A DNA stretch of 64,000 nt from Pachysolen tannophilus NRRL Y-2460 (Eukaryota; Ascomycota; Pichiomycetes; Alaninales; Pachysolenaceae): assembly GCA_001661245.1 (NCBI GenBank), contig KV454012.1, positions 1,050,204-1,114,203 of the forward strand. Direction: 5' to 3'. Under the pieces are notes generated by a model, which saw nothing but the letters and a program-made list of their open reading frames with translations, made no database searches and was not told the origin of the DNA. The position numbers and the translations under genes are program-made. Numbering within the stretch: the stretch's first letter is position 1; each line of letters starts with the position of its first letter. Positions 38,560 to 48,632 of the stretch are shown piece by piece.

Positions 38560-39180
38560 ATGAACAGTGAATACGATTATTTGTTTAAATTATTACTTAT
38601 TGGTGATTCAGGTGTTGGTAAATCATGTTTATTATTAAGATTTGCGGATGATACATATACTCCAGATTATATTTCAACTATTGGTGTTGATTTTAAAATC
38701 AGAACAATAGAGTTGGATGGTAAAACTATAAAATTACAAATTTGGGATACCGCTGGTCAAGAACGTTTTAGAACTATTACTTCATCTTATTATAGAGGAG
38801 CTCATGGTATTATTATAGTTTATGATGTTACTGAACAAGAATCTTTCAATAACGTTAAACAATGGTTACAAGAAATTGATCGTTATGCAACAGGGGGCGT
38901 TATGAAATTATTAGTTGGTAATAAATCTGATTTAACCCATAGAAAAGTTGTTGATTATGCTGTAGCTAAAGAATTTGCTGATTCATTGGATATTCCATTT
39001 TTGGAAACTTCAGCTTTAAGTTCAAATAATGTTGAACAAGCTTTTTTCACAATGGCTAGACAAATTAAAGCTCAAATGGCAAATACACAATCATCTGCTC
39101 CTAACGGCGGTAATGGTAAAGCAGGTGTTAATTTGAGGGGTCAAGCCATTTCTTCTAATCAAAATTCAAGCTGTTGTTAG
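38560..39180 (+). CDS. YPT1: Rab GTPase Ypt1 (Rab1)
   Basis: This is a 206-residue protein, the same length as S. cerevisiae Ypt1. It governs ER-to-Golgi vesicle tethering and autophagy. GTP-binding motifs: P-loop GDSGVGKS at 15-22, effector loop with [40 protein letters not shown] (G3 at 63-67), NKSD at 121-124 and ETSAL. It ends in CC, the double geranylgeranylation signal. RabF motifs ([23 protein letters not shown]) make Ypt1 the clear match over Sec4. It lies near ACT1 as in S. cerevisiae, but with SND2 between and all three on one strand. Confidence 0.97.
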   Translation: MNSEYDYLFKLLLIGDSGVGKSCLLLRFADDTYTPDYISTIGVDFKIRTIELDGKTIKLQIWDTAGQERFRTITSSYYRGAHGIIIVYDVTEQESFNNVKQWLQEIDRYATGGVMKLLVGNKSDLTHRKVVDYAVAKEFADSLDIPFLETSALSSNNVEQAFFTMARQIKAQMANTQSSAPNGGNGKAGVNLRGQAISSNQNSSCC

Positions 39181-39895
39181 AAAAAGATGCAAAAGAGTTT
39201 CCCAAGTTTTAGTTTTTGAATATTATTATTATTATAATTATTAATTGTTAGTAATTTTTTTTTTTTTTAACAAAAATGTTCTGTGTTGATTTATTTTTAT
39301 ATAAAATACAGAATATGGTCAATGCAAATTTTCTTTTTTTTTTTTTTTCTTTTTGCCTGTTATTTCTGACCTTGAATCAATGAGTTTGCGTCTGGTATCT
39401 TCGCATCAGTGTTTTTTTTTTTTTTTTTTGACTTTTTATGACTAGTTTCATTAGTTTTCTTCTTAATTAATATTTATTAAGTGCTCGCAAACTCGTTATT
39501 TTCTTTTTCACTTTAGTTGCTTTCATGTTTATTTCAAACATATACATATAAATAAATCCAATTGCTATATAAAATTCGAAACTCATAGGTATTAAAATTC
39601 AGAAATAATCAAAGTTCTTTTTTTTTTTTTTTGTAAAAATTGATCATTATCATCTTCAACATCTTTTAGAGTATAGCCAAAATTCAAGATAAGAATCAAT
39701 CTGTCTGTCATTACTATTAAATATTCACATACATACAAATACAAATACTCAAGGGTTAGTCGTGTGAATAATAACCATAATAATCAATAATAGTAAAGCA
39801 TTTAATTGTTTCAAGAAACCATCCATCAGTTTGAATTGAAATAATAATTCTCTTATTTAGTTGAGAAAGAAGTTTTAAAAAAAGGCAAAGGAAAG
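39181..39895. other. Intergenic region YPT1-SND2
   Basis: 715 bases with several T-rich tracts (39257-39269, 39331-39348, 39412-39429, 39619-39632). No gene, snoRNA or regulatory element that I can support. Confidence 0.4.
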
Positions 39896-40507
39896 ATGGC
39901 AGGATCTTCTCAGAAAAAACAGGCGGTATCGAATATTCAATCTTTAAAGGAAATTCATACATTATCATTGGTTATAAATCTTGTAACTTTAATAGTATTG
40001 TTTTCATTTAATAGACCATCATCAAAAAAAATTTTCATAATTTTCACTATACCGTTATTAATTTGTGAATATATAATAGAGAAAACAGGTAGACCTAAAT
40101 ATGATTCAAGTGGGAAATTGGTTTCATCAGGTGAAGATTTAAAGCAATCTGGATTAACTGAATACATGTTTGATATTATTTATTTTACCTTGATCTGTGA
40201 TATCTTAATGATTGTCTTTGGGTCCAATAAAGTTTGGTACCTCTATTTAGCTGTGAGTATAGTAAATATATATATATATATATATGAAAAAAACCAGAGA
40301 AACAGTTTATTTACTAACTTTGATTATATATAGATTCCGGGATTTGCATCGTACAAACTTTTTGGCTTGATTAAAGCAGGTCGCCTGTTGCTAGGAGGAG
40401 GTTCATCTAAAACTGAAAATTCCACTGAAGAACAGACTCCTCTGAAAAGTAAGAGACAAGCTAAATTGGAAGCAAGAGGAAATAGACAAAGAGTTCAAGC
40501 AAGGTGA
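39896..40507 (+). CDS. SND2: SRP-independent targeting protein Snd2/Env10 (TMEM208 family), spliced
   Basis: The CDS is join(39896..40252, 40334..40507), 176 residues (S. cerevisiae YLR065C is of similar length, ~181). Snd2 is an ER membrane protein of the SND pathway for SRP-independent targeting. It starts MAGSSQKKQAVSNIQSLKEI, then has helices at about 22-38, 43-58, 91-108 and 110-123. The second exon gives IPGFASYKLFGLIKAGRLLL and a basic C-terminus TPLKSKRQAKLEARGNRQ, the family's typical tail. The unspliced frame would run into an AT-repeat and stop, so the intron is required. S. cerevisiae has it next to PER33; here SSA and YPT1 lie between. Confidence 0.88.
40253..40333 (+). other. 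SND2 intron
   Basis: The donor GTGAGT is at 40253, the branch point TACTAAC at 40312-40318 and the acceptor TAG ends at 40333. The intron is 81 nt with an (AT)n run inside. The alternative donor GTATAG four bases downstream would break the reading frame. Confidence 0.82.
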
Positions 40508-40969
40508 AAAAAAAAAAAAAGTTTTTTTTTTTTTTGTGTAATTTCTCTTTTATTAATATGAAATAAAAAATTAATAATTTACCACTAATTTCCTAAACAA
40601 CAGGATCAAAATTATATAAGAAAATAGATCAATTAATTGTAGTAATTTGTTGTAATTACCAATGAGTTTATCTATCTATCTATCTCTTTCAATCTGTTAT
40701 CACATAGAAAGACAGAACCAGCCACTGGAAACGGGTATTTTTCAACGTCCGGGTAACTCGCATTAAATCTGAATTTCGGCTCGAAAAATTGATTTTTTTG
40801 GGGGAGGCACTAAATGGAACTTTCTTTTCTTTCAAAGTTATAATATTATTACCAAGTTATTATATATATTTTTTTTTATAAAAAAAAATTCCAATACAAT
40901 TAATCATTGAATTAATTTGTTAGGATTATTTAGGGTATCATATATATATATATTTAAATATTAGTCAAG
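40508..40969. promoter_or_regulatory. ACT1 promoter region with Reb1-like site (40750-40756)
   Basis: 462 bases between SND2 and ACT1. CGGGTAA at 40750-40756 matches the Reb1 core, ~215 bases upstream of the ATG. An (AT)n stretch at 40940-40952 lies just before the gene, and a CTATCTATCT repeat at 40672-40686. Strong constitutive promoters often use such a general factor. Confidence 0.45.
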
Positions 40970-42704
40970 ATGAATGGCGGTATGTATTTGATTTTTTAAT
41001 GATTAATTGTGTGTTCTTTTCGTCTGGTTAAATTTTTTTTGTTTTTTTCTCTTTATAAATCAAGATTTATGAAGGCAATAACAAATAATTTGTCTTGAGT
41101 TATTAGAAAATATCCATGATTTGGATCAATCAATCTATCAATGGGTTATGATCCCAATGAATTGAATTAAAAATGTGATCTGAATTGTTGTGTTGCAAGT
41201 TCGTATGTCTTGCGTAGTCTGCGGCCACGTCAGTCTCATTTTTACAAACAACAAAAAAAAAGAAAAGGTATCAAGAAACTAAGAAAACACACGATAAATC
41301 TAATTAAATTTTTATTTTTATTATTATTTACAATACTAACAGTTTTAATTCAATTCAATTCAATTGATTGAATTTTTTTTTTTGCCATATACAGAAGACG
41401 TTACTGCTGTATGTATTTTCTAATAATTGATTTATTTGAATCAGGTCTTAATCTTGTTTCATACACACTATTTTTCATTTATTTGCCTCTTTATAGAATA
41501 GAAAAATTGTCGTTCTATATAGGGCAAGATAAGTAGTGTACCGGATACGGGGGAAAAAAAAAATACTAACTAAAATTTTTTAATATGAAATATTTAGGTC
41601 GTTATCGATAATGGTTCAGGTATGTGTAAAGCTGGTTTTGCCGGTGATGACGCTCCTCGTGCTGTTTTCCCATCTATTGTTGGTAGACCAAGACACCAAG
41701 GTATTATGGTTGGTATGGGTCAAAAAGATTCTTATGTTGGTGATGAAGCTCAATCCAAGAGAGGTATTTTAAGTTTACATTATCCAATTGAACATGGTAT
41801 TGTTACTAATTGGGATGATATGGAAAAAATTTGGTATCATACTTTTTATAATGAATTACGTATTGTTCAAGAAGAACTTCCTGTTTTATTGACTGAAGCT
41901 CCAAAGAATCCAAAATCTAACAGAGAAAAAATGACTCAAATTATGTTTGAAACTTTTAATGTTCCAGCATTTTATGTTTCTATTCAAGCTGTTTTGTCCT
42001 TGTATTCTTCTGGTAGAACTACTGGTATCGTTTTAGATTCCGGTGATGGTGTTACTCACGTTGTTCCAATTTATGCTGGTTTCTCTTTACCACATGCTAT
42101 TTTACGTATTGATTTAGCTGGTAGAGATTTAACCGATTATTTGATGAAAATTTTGGCAGAACGTGGTTATCCTTTCTCAACAACTGCAGAACGTGAAATT
42201 GTTCGTGATATTAAAGAAAAATTATGTTATGTTGCTTTAGATTTTGATCAAGAATTACAAACTTCATCTCAATCTTCAGCTATTGAAAAATCATATGAAT
42301 TACCAGATGGTCAAGTCATCACTATTGGTAATGAAAGATTTAGAGCTCCAGAAGCTTTATTCAACCCAGCCGCTTTAGGTTTAGAAGCTGCAGGTATTGA
42401 TCAAACCACTTATAATTCTATTATGAAGTGTGATGTTGATGTCAGAAAAGAATTGTACGGTAACATTGTTATGTCAGGTGGTACTACCATGTTCCCAGGT
42501 ATTGCTGAAAGAATGCAAAAGGAAATTACTGCTTTGGCTCCATCATCCATGAAAGTTAAGATCATTGCTCCTCCAGAAAGAAAATACAGTGTCTGGATCG
42601 GTGGTTCTATCTTGGCTTCTTTATCTACTTTCCAACAAATGTGGATCTCAAAACAAGAGTACGACGAATCTGGACCATCAATTGTTCACCACAAGTGTTT
42701 CTAA
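40970..42704 (+). CDS. ACT1: Actin, two introns with a 14-nt microexon
   Basis: The CDS is join(40970..40979, 41395..41408, 41598..42704), 376 residues, one more than S. cerevisiae actin. The N-terminus is [20 protein letters not shown]. The nucleotide motifs [15 protein letters not shown] and the C-terminal [15 protein letters not shown] are intact. Exon 1 is 10 nt, ending after the first base of codon 4, the same place as the S. cerevisiae ACT1 intron. Exon 2 has only 14 nt and encodes the rest of EDVTA. The segment at about residues 78-108 ([40 protein letters not shown]) departs from the usual actin sequence at several sites, unusual for so conserved a protein. YPT1 and SND2 lie upstream on the same strand. 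Confidence 0.95.
40980..41394 (+). other. ACT1 intron 1
   Basis: The donor GTATGT is at 40980, the branch point TACTAAC at 41334-41340 and the acceptor CAG ends at 41394. At 415 nt it is the longest intron in the window. It contains a GC-richer patch (41200-41235, TCTGCGGCCACGTCAGTCTC) without a snoRNA pattern I can defend. Confidence 0.92.
41409..41597 (+). other. ACT1 intron 2
   Basis: The donor GTATGT is at 41409, the branch point TACTAAC at 41564-41570 and the acceptor TAG ends at 41597. The intron is 189 nt, phase 0, between codons 8 and 9. It contains ACCGGATACGG near the branch point. Confidence 0.92.
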
Positions 42705-43190
42705 GCTTTTTAAAATTTTACTTTTTATTTTTTTTTTTTTTTTTTTACCTTTTAATTTTTTATTTCCTGAAATAAAAAGAAAGCTTTCATAACTTGTTTT
42801 ATTGTCAATTAGCTCTTATTCTTTAGTTGGTTTAAAAGTAGTTTAAAGTCTTTTTTTTGACCCTTTTCCTACCTATTGGTTTTGTTATTTTTTATTGAGA
42901 TATATATTTTTTTTTTTTTTTTATTATTATTCAATAAGTTTTGTATATCTTATATATATATATTCTATAAATATATATTTTAGTACTATTGGATTGTCAA
43001 TAAAGACTTTCATCAGATTAAATGTAATTTTTACAAAAATCGTTGTTTTAAATTTTAAATTTGTTATTGAAAATGCAAAATTTTTTTTTTTTTTTTTTAA
43101 TAAATTATAGAAATAAATAGAATGAATATAAATAATTTTTTAAATATGATAATAATAAATAAATTTTAAATCTCAAATAATTTTTTTTTT
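42705..43190. other. Convergent 3' region ACT1/fumarate reductase
   Basis: 486 bases of T-rich 3' flank between two converging genes, with an AT-rich TATATATATATTC stretch near 42950. No gene is seen. Confidence 0.4.
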
Positions 43191-45215
43191 TTAGATATTT
43201 AAAGTAGGTTTCTTGCCCTTAAGAACTCCAATTACACAATCTTTGGCGTATTTTGGAATAACTTTATCTTCATGCAACATTTCAAAGACTTCAGTTGCAT
43301 CGGTACCAGCAACATTTATTATTGATTGTTCACCACCAGGATGATTTGGTAAAAAATTGGTACAATTTAAAACAATATTTTTAACAATAACCCAACAATC
43401 ATTTGGTTTATTATGTTTTGCAACCTCCAGAGCAGTAAATTCTTTTGAAGGAATTTTAAACTCTGAATTTTTCTTGGAAGAAGAATTATTTTTAGTTGAT
43501 TTAGAAGAATTTTTAGATGAAGTTTTATTATTATTATTAGTAGTAGAAGCTTTTGATGGTTTTGATGATGCTTGTGGTTTTGTTGTTGTAGAAGCAGAAG
43601 AATTTTTCAGAGATTGGTCATTCCAATCAACAATTACTCTGCCTGGGTTACTCGGGTCCAAATGTAAACTGATTTGATTTAATCTTTCAGTTGCAGCACT
43701 CCTGTTATAGTCTAAATTTGACAATGTACTCAATAGGTAATTAGTCGCAGCATCCGCTGCAATTCTACCAAAAACAACACATCCCAATAATGATGATCCA
43801 CCTAATCTGTTTTCACCATGAACACCACCTGCTAATTCACCTGAGGCATACAAACCTCTGATGACTTTATTAGAAGTATTTATAACTTGAGTCTTTTCAT
43901 TTATCTTGACTCCACCCATTGTAAAATGAACAACTCTAGTAATATAAGATACATAAAATTCTTCTTCTTTACCTGTTTTTGGGTCTTTTAAATAAAATGG
44001 ACAAGCTGGGAAAAATTTCTTACCAAAAGTATCTTTTCTTTTACCCTCAGCAGAATCATTATATTCATCAAATTGTTTTTGTAAAGACTCTTCAGAACAA
44101 CCAATTTCTTTTAATAATTCATTAGCTTTTAATTGTTTCATTAAACCTCTTTGAGTATAATGTCTTGTATGGAAATCCAATACATCACTTGCCTTTTTAT
44201 TTAATATTAAGAAAATTTTTGAATTATTATTATTTTGTTTTATAGTTTCTACCATCTTACCACTAACATAATCTCTAGTGCCTAATTCATCACAAAATCT
44301 TTCACCTTTAGAATTCAACATAATACCACCTTCTCCTCTTAAAGCTTCTGCACCCAAAAAAATGAATTTATCAGTTTTTTTCAAAATTTTTTGTTTAAAA
44401 GGTATTAACCCAGTAGGATGAACTTGAATCTTATCCATATGAACACCTTGACCATTAACTTTTGAGATGATCAATTTTTGGCCATCACCTGTAGCATGAT
44501 TAGCATTTGTACTTGGTAAGTTTAACAAATCAGGTCTATACTTTCCAATTAAAGAATCTTTTGAAGTAAAATCAGCAGCATAACCACCTGTAGACATGAT
44601 TACTGGACCATACAGTTTAAATAAAGTCTTATGATCTTTTTGATAAATAACACCAATAACTGAATCATTTTCTTTGATTAAATCAACTACTTTTGATTTT
44701 TTCAATAACTTAAACCTATTTGGATTTTTTTCAACTAATTCATCATATTTTTCCATTAAAGCATATGTAATAGCCATTCCAGGAAATTTTTTATCATGAC
44801 CTCTATGAGTTCTTGGTTGTGAATGTCCACCTAACCTACTCACCAATGAAAGATCCAATCCAAATACTTGAATCAACCATTCCACAGCATCAGCAGAATT
44901 ATTAACTAATGCATCAATTAAAGCCTCATTAGCCAATTTTTTCGCAGATTTAAGCGTATCCAGTTTAAATTGTTCAACACTATCTTTAATCTTTAACCGC
45001 TGTTGTGCTCTAGTATAACTTCCATTAATACCAGAAGTGGCCTTTGTTGAATTCCCACCAATAAAGTTTTGCTTATCTAACAATATAACATTAGCGCCAT
45101 TAATAATTGCCTGATGAGCCGCTGAAAGCCCACTTAAACCACCACCAACAACAATAATTGGGTTTCTAGGTAATCCATCTTCAACCGCTACTGAATCTAT
45201 ATTTGAAGCCAGCAT
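43191..45215 (-). CDS. Soluble fumarate reductase fused to a C-terminal cytochrome b5 domain
   Basis: This is a 674-residue protein. The N-terminal ~480 residues are a flavocytochrome-c-type fumarate reductase: PIIVVGGGLSGLSAAHQAI (FAD dinucleotide loop), GGNSTKATSGING, SRLGGHSQPRTHRGHDKKFP, HPTGLIPF, LRGEGGIMLNSKGERFCDE, HFTMGGVKIN and YASGELAGGVHGENRLGGSS. S. cerevisiae Frd1 (470) and Osm1 (501) consist of this part alone and reoxidise FADH2 by reducing fumarate. A Ser/Thr/Lys/Asn-rich linker (about 540-590) leads to a cytochrome b5 domain with both heme ligands, His625 in NHPGGEQS and His648 in EMLHEDKV. No signal or mitochondrial presequence is evident, so it is probably cytosolic. Such fusions exist in other fungi as far as I recall. 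Confidence 0.9.
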   Translation of the reverse strand: MLASNIDSVAVEDGLPRNPIIVVGGGLSGLSAAHQAIINGANVILLDKQNFIGGNSTKATSGINGSYTRAQQRLKIKDSVEQFKLDTLKSAKKLANEALIDALVNNSADAVEWLIQVFGLDLSLVSRLGGHSQPRTHRGHDKKFPGMAITYALMEKYDELVEKNPNRFKLLKKSKVVDLIKENDSVIGVIYQKDHKTLFKLYGPVIMSTGGYAADFTSKDSLIGKYRPDLLNLPSTNANHATGDGQKLIISKVNGQGVHMDKIQVHPTGLIPFKQKILKKTDKFIFLGAEALRGEGGIMLNSKGERFCDELGTRDYVSGKMVETIKQNNNNSKIFLILNKKASDVLDFHTRHYTQRGLMKQLKANELLKEIGCSEESLQKQFDEYNDSAEGKRKDTFGKKFFPACPFYLKDPKTGKEEEFYVSYITRVVHFTMGGVKINEKTQVINTSNKVIRGLYASGELAGGVHGENRLGGSSLLGCVVFGRIAADAATNYLLSTLSNLDYNRSAATERLNQISLHLDPSNPGRVIVDWNDQSLKNSSASTTTKPQASSKPSKASTTNNNNKTSSKNSSKSTKNNSSSKKNSEFKIPSKEFTALEVAKHNKPNDCWVIVKNIVLNCTNFLPNHPGGEQSIINVAGTDATEVFEMLHEDKVIPKYAKDCVIGVLKGKKPTLNI

Positions 45216-45880
45216 TTTAATTTTTTTGTTTTAATTTTGTTTTTTAATTTTGTCTTTCTTCAATCAATTCAATTACAATAAAAAGTAATGGATCCATATT
45301 TATATATATATATATATTCCACGAATTAGAATTTAATGATTACTACTTTAGTTATTGATTATTCGCTTTAGCAATCAATTAATCTCTTCTTCTTCATCTT
45401 CCCGGTGATCTTCTCCAATTTTTGGCGGGGGCCCGCTCCAGGGAAGGAATTACGCGGGATGTATGACGTCGGGGTAAAGGTCAAAAGTCCAAAGACTAAA
45501 CGTGGGACACAAGACACAAGACACAAGACACGGGACATGGGACATGGGACAGTGGAAGTGGGAAGCGATAAACAACGGAAAAAGGGTAGCAAAGATAAAA
45601 AAAAATTTAATATTTTTTCTTGGTTTGGGTAGTGCCTATAAGTACTAAACATTCCCAAAATGGACAAACTTAAAAAACAAAAGTAGTGTGGGCGCGGGCC
45701 AAGGTCCCGATTAGGTAATTTATTATTTTTTTATATTTTCTTTGTTTTCTTTGTTTACCTTTTATAAGGAAGAGAATCCTGAGTATGCAAAAAAAAAATA
45801 TAAAAATTAAGCGCTGAATATATTGTATACTACGCGGTTAAGACTATAACAAAAAGAAGAAAAAAAAGAAGAAGAAGAAG
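45216..45880. other. Divergent promoter region fumarate reductase/RAD54
   Basis: 665 bases. An (AT)n run (45299-45317) lies near the fumarate reductase side. A GC-richer middle (45418-45570) has GGCGGGGGCCCGCTCC, the CRE-like TGACGTCG (45463) and the 7-mer minisatellite. On the RAD54 side are GGGCGCGGGCC (45689-45699) and TACTACGCGG (45828). No gene is supported. Confidence 0.5.
45506..45547 (+). repeat. Minisatellite: six copies of a 7-mer (GACACAA/GACATGG)
   Basis: Six 7-nt units fill 42 nt: GACACAA three times, GACACGG once, GACATGG twice, then a degenerate GACAGTGG. Variants are grouped in order along the array. Confidence 0.9.
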
Positions 45881-48493
45881 ATGGGGTTTCACAATTCAAG
45901 AAGAAAGTTGCCAGATAGACCGGCAAATGAAGCAGGAACAGGTGCTGGGTTGCCATTGGCAAAGAGGCCAAGGGCGGTTACTGATCCTACTGCAATATTA
46001 TTTCAACCTTTTAAAATACCAATTAATAAAAGATCTAGTACTCATGTTATAGGCGCCCATGGGAAAAATGAAGATGGATTAGGTATTAGAAAAGCCCGAT
46101 TGAAAGGTCCTCAGTCTTATGCCTTGATGGATGTGGATGTGGACTTGGATAACCAAAACGCGAATGGTAGATTTTTAAAAGATGACGGAATTATTGATTC
46201 TGAAGGTAATATTATACGACATAATAAAACAAAGAGAAGTTTATTTTCTAGAAATTATATTGAAATTGTTAATAAGGAAAATATTAAATTTAGTCAAGAA
46301 TTTATTGTTCCTGTGAAAGTGAATAATGAAAATAGTTATAGCTTGAAAAATGCAAATCCTCCTCCTGTATTAGGAATGAAAAGGAAACCTATATTAATTC
46401 CTAGACCATTATATGATCCTACATCTGAATACGCAATTGTATTATATGATCCAACAGTCGATATAATTCCTGAAGATTTACAAAGAATAAAAGAAGAAGA
46501 AGAAGAAAGGAAAAAATTTGAAGCTGAAGAAATTGAAAAACTGAAATTAAGAGAAAAAAATTCAACAATTGTAATTAATAATAGACCTGCAATTAGATGT
46601 AATACTCATAGATCTTTAAATGAAATCTTGGGTATTTCAAAAGATGGTACTGATTTGATGGAAAAAAAATTTCCTAATGTACCTGTGGTTATTGATCCTA
46701 AATTGGCTAGAATTTTAAGACCACATCAAATTGCTGGTGTAAAATTTTTATATAGATGTACTGCAGGTTTAGTTGATCCTAGAGCAAAAGGTTGTATTAT
46801 GGCAGATGAAATGGGTTTAGGTAAAACTTTACAATGTTTAACATTAATGTGGACTTTGTTAAGACAAGGTCCAAGAGGTAAAAAGACAATAGATAAGGCA
46901 ATAGTAGTATGCCCTTCATCTTTGGTTAAAAATTGGGCAAATGAATTTGATAAATGGTTAGGAAAAGGTGTTTTAACACCTTTAGCAATTGATGGTAAAT
47001 CTGTTAAACCAGGTGAATTAACCTCAGCTTTAAAACAATGGGTTTCCGCCACAGGAAGAAATATTGTTAGACCAGTCTTGGTTATTAGTTATGAAACTTT
47101 AAGAAGAAATTCAGATATTTTGGATGGAACTGAAATTGGATTATTATTAGCAGATGAAGGTCATAGATTGAAAAATGGAGATTCTTTAACTTTTTCTTCA
47201 TTAAACAAATTGAAATGTGAAAGAAGAGTAATATTATCAGGTACTCCAATTCAAAATGATTTAACAGAATATTTTTCATTATTAAGTTTTTCAAATCCTG
47301 GTTTACTAGGAAGTAGAGCAGAATTTCGTAAAAATTTTGAAAATGCTATATTAAAAGGAAGAGATTTTACAGCAACTGATGAAGAACGCCAAAAAAGTGA
47401 TACTAAATTACAAGAATTAACACAATTTGTTTCTAAATTTATCATTAGAAGAACCAATGATATATTATCTAAATATTTACCAGTTAAATATGAATATGTT
47501 GTTTTCACAAAATTAAGTGATATGCAAGCTGCATTATACAGATATTTTATTACTTCCCCAGAAATTGGTAAATTATTAAAAGGTTCAGGATCACAACCTT
47601 TAAAAGCAATCACATTATTGAAAAAACTTTGTAATCATCCAAATTTATTGAATTTACCAGATGACATTGAAGGATGTCAGGATTTAATTCCAAATGAATA
47701 TGATTATAGTTCTGGAAATTCAGGTAGAAATAGAGAGGTTCAAACTGAATTCAGTGGTAAATTTAGAATATTAGAAAGATTCTTACATAAGATTCATAAT
47801 GAAACCGATGATAAAATTGTTATTATTTCTAATTATACTCAAACTTTGGATATTGTTGAAAAACTTTGCAGAGCAAACAAATTTGGTTCCTTTAGATTGG
47901 ATGGAACTATGGCAACTAATAAAAGACAAAAATTGGTCGATAAATTTAATGACAAAGAAGGTAGGGAGTTTGTGTTTTTATTAAGTTCAAAAGCTGGTGG
48001 ATGCGGGATTAATTTAATTGGAGCTAATAGGTTAGTCTTGGTTGATCCAGATTGGAATCCTGCATCTGACCAACAAGCATTGGCAAGAGTTTGGAGAGAT
48101 GGACAAACTAAAAATTGCTTTATTTATCGTTTCATCTCTACTGGGTCTATTGAAGAGAAAATTTTTCAAAGACAAAGTGCTAAATTGCAATTAAGTTCTT
48201 GTGTTGTTGATGCCAACGAAGATGTAGAACGTCTTTTTTCAAGAGATATATTGAGACAATTGTTTCAATATCAGGAAAATACAGTTTCAGATACTCATGA
48301 TACTTTCAATTGTAAAAGATGCAACAAGGAAACACAGAAGCAGGAGATAAAATCAAAGACAATGTTGTATGGTGATGCAACTACTTGGAATCATATCCAT
48401 CCTGATAATTTGATTCAAAACGAAGACGTTTTGTTGAAAAATGAATCAGGATTTGATGACATAAGTTACGTCTTCCAATACATTTCACATTAA
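45881..48493 (+). CDS. RAD54: Rad54 DNA translocase (homologous recombination)
   Basis: This is an 870-residue Snf2-family ATPase (S. cerevisiae Rad54 898). It partners Rad51 in strand invasion and remodels chromatin and joint molecules. The N-terminus SRRKLPDRPANE and later LGMKRKPILIPRPLYDPTSE match Rad54. Helicase blocks: Walker A ADEMGLGKTLQCLTLMWTLL, CPSSLVKNWANE, motif II LLADEGHRLKNGDSLTF, SGTPIQND, FLLSSKAGGCGINLIGANRL and DPDWNPASDQQALARVWRDG. It ends with a Cys-rich segment (CKRCNKE) and the invariant SYVFQYISH. Compared with S. cerevisiae it lacks the acidic insertion before the Walker A box. It converges on NOP9 with ~140 bases between. Confidence 0.96.
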   Translation: MGFHNSRRKLPDRPANEAGTGAGLPLAKRPRAVTDPTAILFQPFKIPINKRSSTHVIGAHGKNEDGLGIRKARLKGPQSYALMDVDVDLDNQNANGRFLKDDGIIDSEGNIIRHNKTKRSLFSRNYIEIVNKENIKFSQEFIVPVKVNNENSYSLKNANPPPVLGMKRKPILIPRPLYDPTSEYAIVLYDPTVDIIPEDLQRIKEEEEERKKFEAEEIEKLKLREKNSTIVINNRPAIRCNTHRSLNEILGISKDGTDLMEKKFPNVPVVIDPKLARILRPHQIAGVKFLYRCTAGLVDPRAKGCIMADEMGLGKTLQCLTLMWTLLRQGPRGKKTIDKAIVVCPSSLVKNWANEFDKWLGKGVLTPLAIDGKSVKPGELTSALKQWVSATGRNIVRPVLVISYETLRRNSDILDGTEIGLLLADEGHRLKNGDSLTFSSLNKLKCERRVILSGTPIQNDLTEYFSLLSFSNPGLLGSRAEFRKNFENAILKGRDFTATDEERQKSDTKLQELTQFVSKFIIRRTNDILSKYLPVKYEYVVFTKLSDMQAALYRYFITSPEIGKLLKGSGSQPLKAITLLKKLCNHPNLLNLPDDIEGCQDLIPNEYDYSSGNSGRNREVQTEFSGKFRILERFLHKIHNETDDKIVIISNYTQTLDIVEKLCRANKFGSFRLDGTMATNKRQKLVDKFNDKEGREFVFLLSSKAGGCGINLIGANRLVLVDPDWNPASDQQALARVWRDGQTKNCFIYRFISTGSIEEKIFQRQSAKLQLSSCVVDANEDVERLFSRDILRQLFQYQENTVSDTHDTFNCKRCNKETQKQEIKSKTMLYGDATTWNHIHPDNLIQNEDVLLKNESGFDDISYVFQYISH

Positions 48494-48632
48494 ACACTGG
48501 TTTTGGGATTTACCAATTTTTTTTATTTTTTTTTTTTTTTGATTCAGAAAATTTACATTTTGAAGATTAAATAGATTTTTTATTTTTTTTATCAATATAG
48601 TTAGCATTATATAATGAAACCCCATCAAGGCA

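Noticed and set aside
40980-41394. Intronic snoRNA in the long ACT1 intron
   Set aside because: No convincing box C plus box D pair or H/ACA fold could be read; ATGATC and CTGA-like words are isolated.
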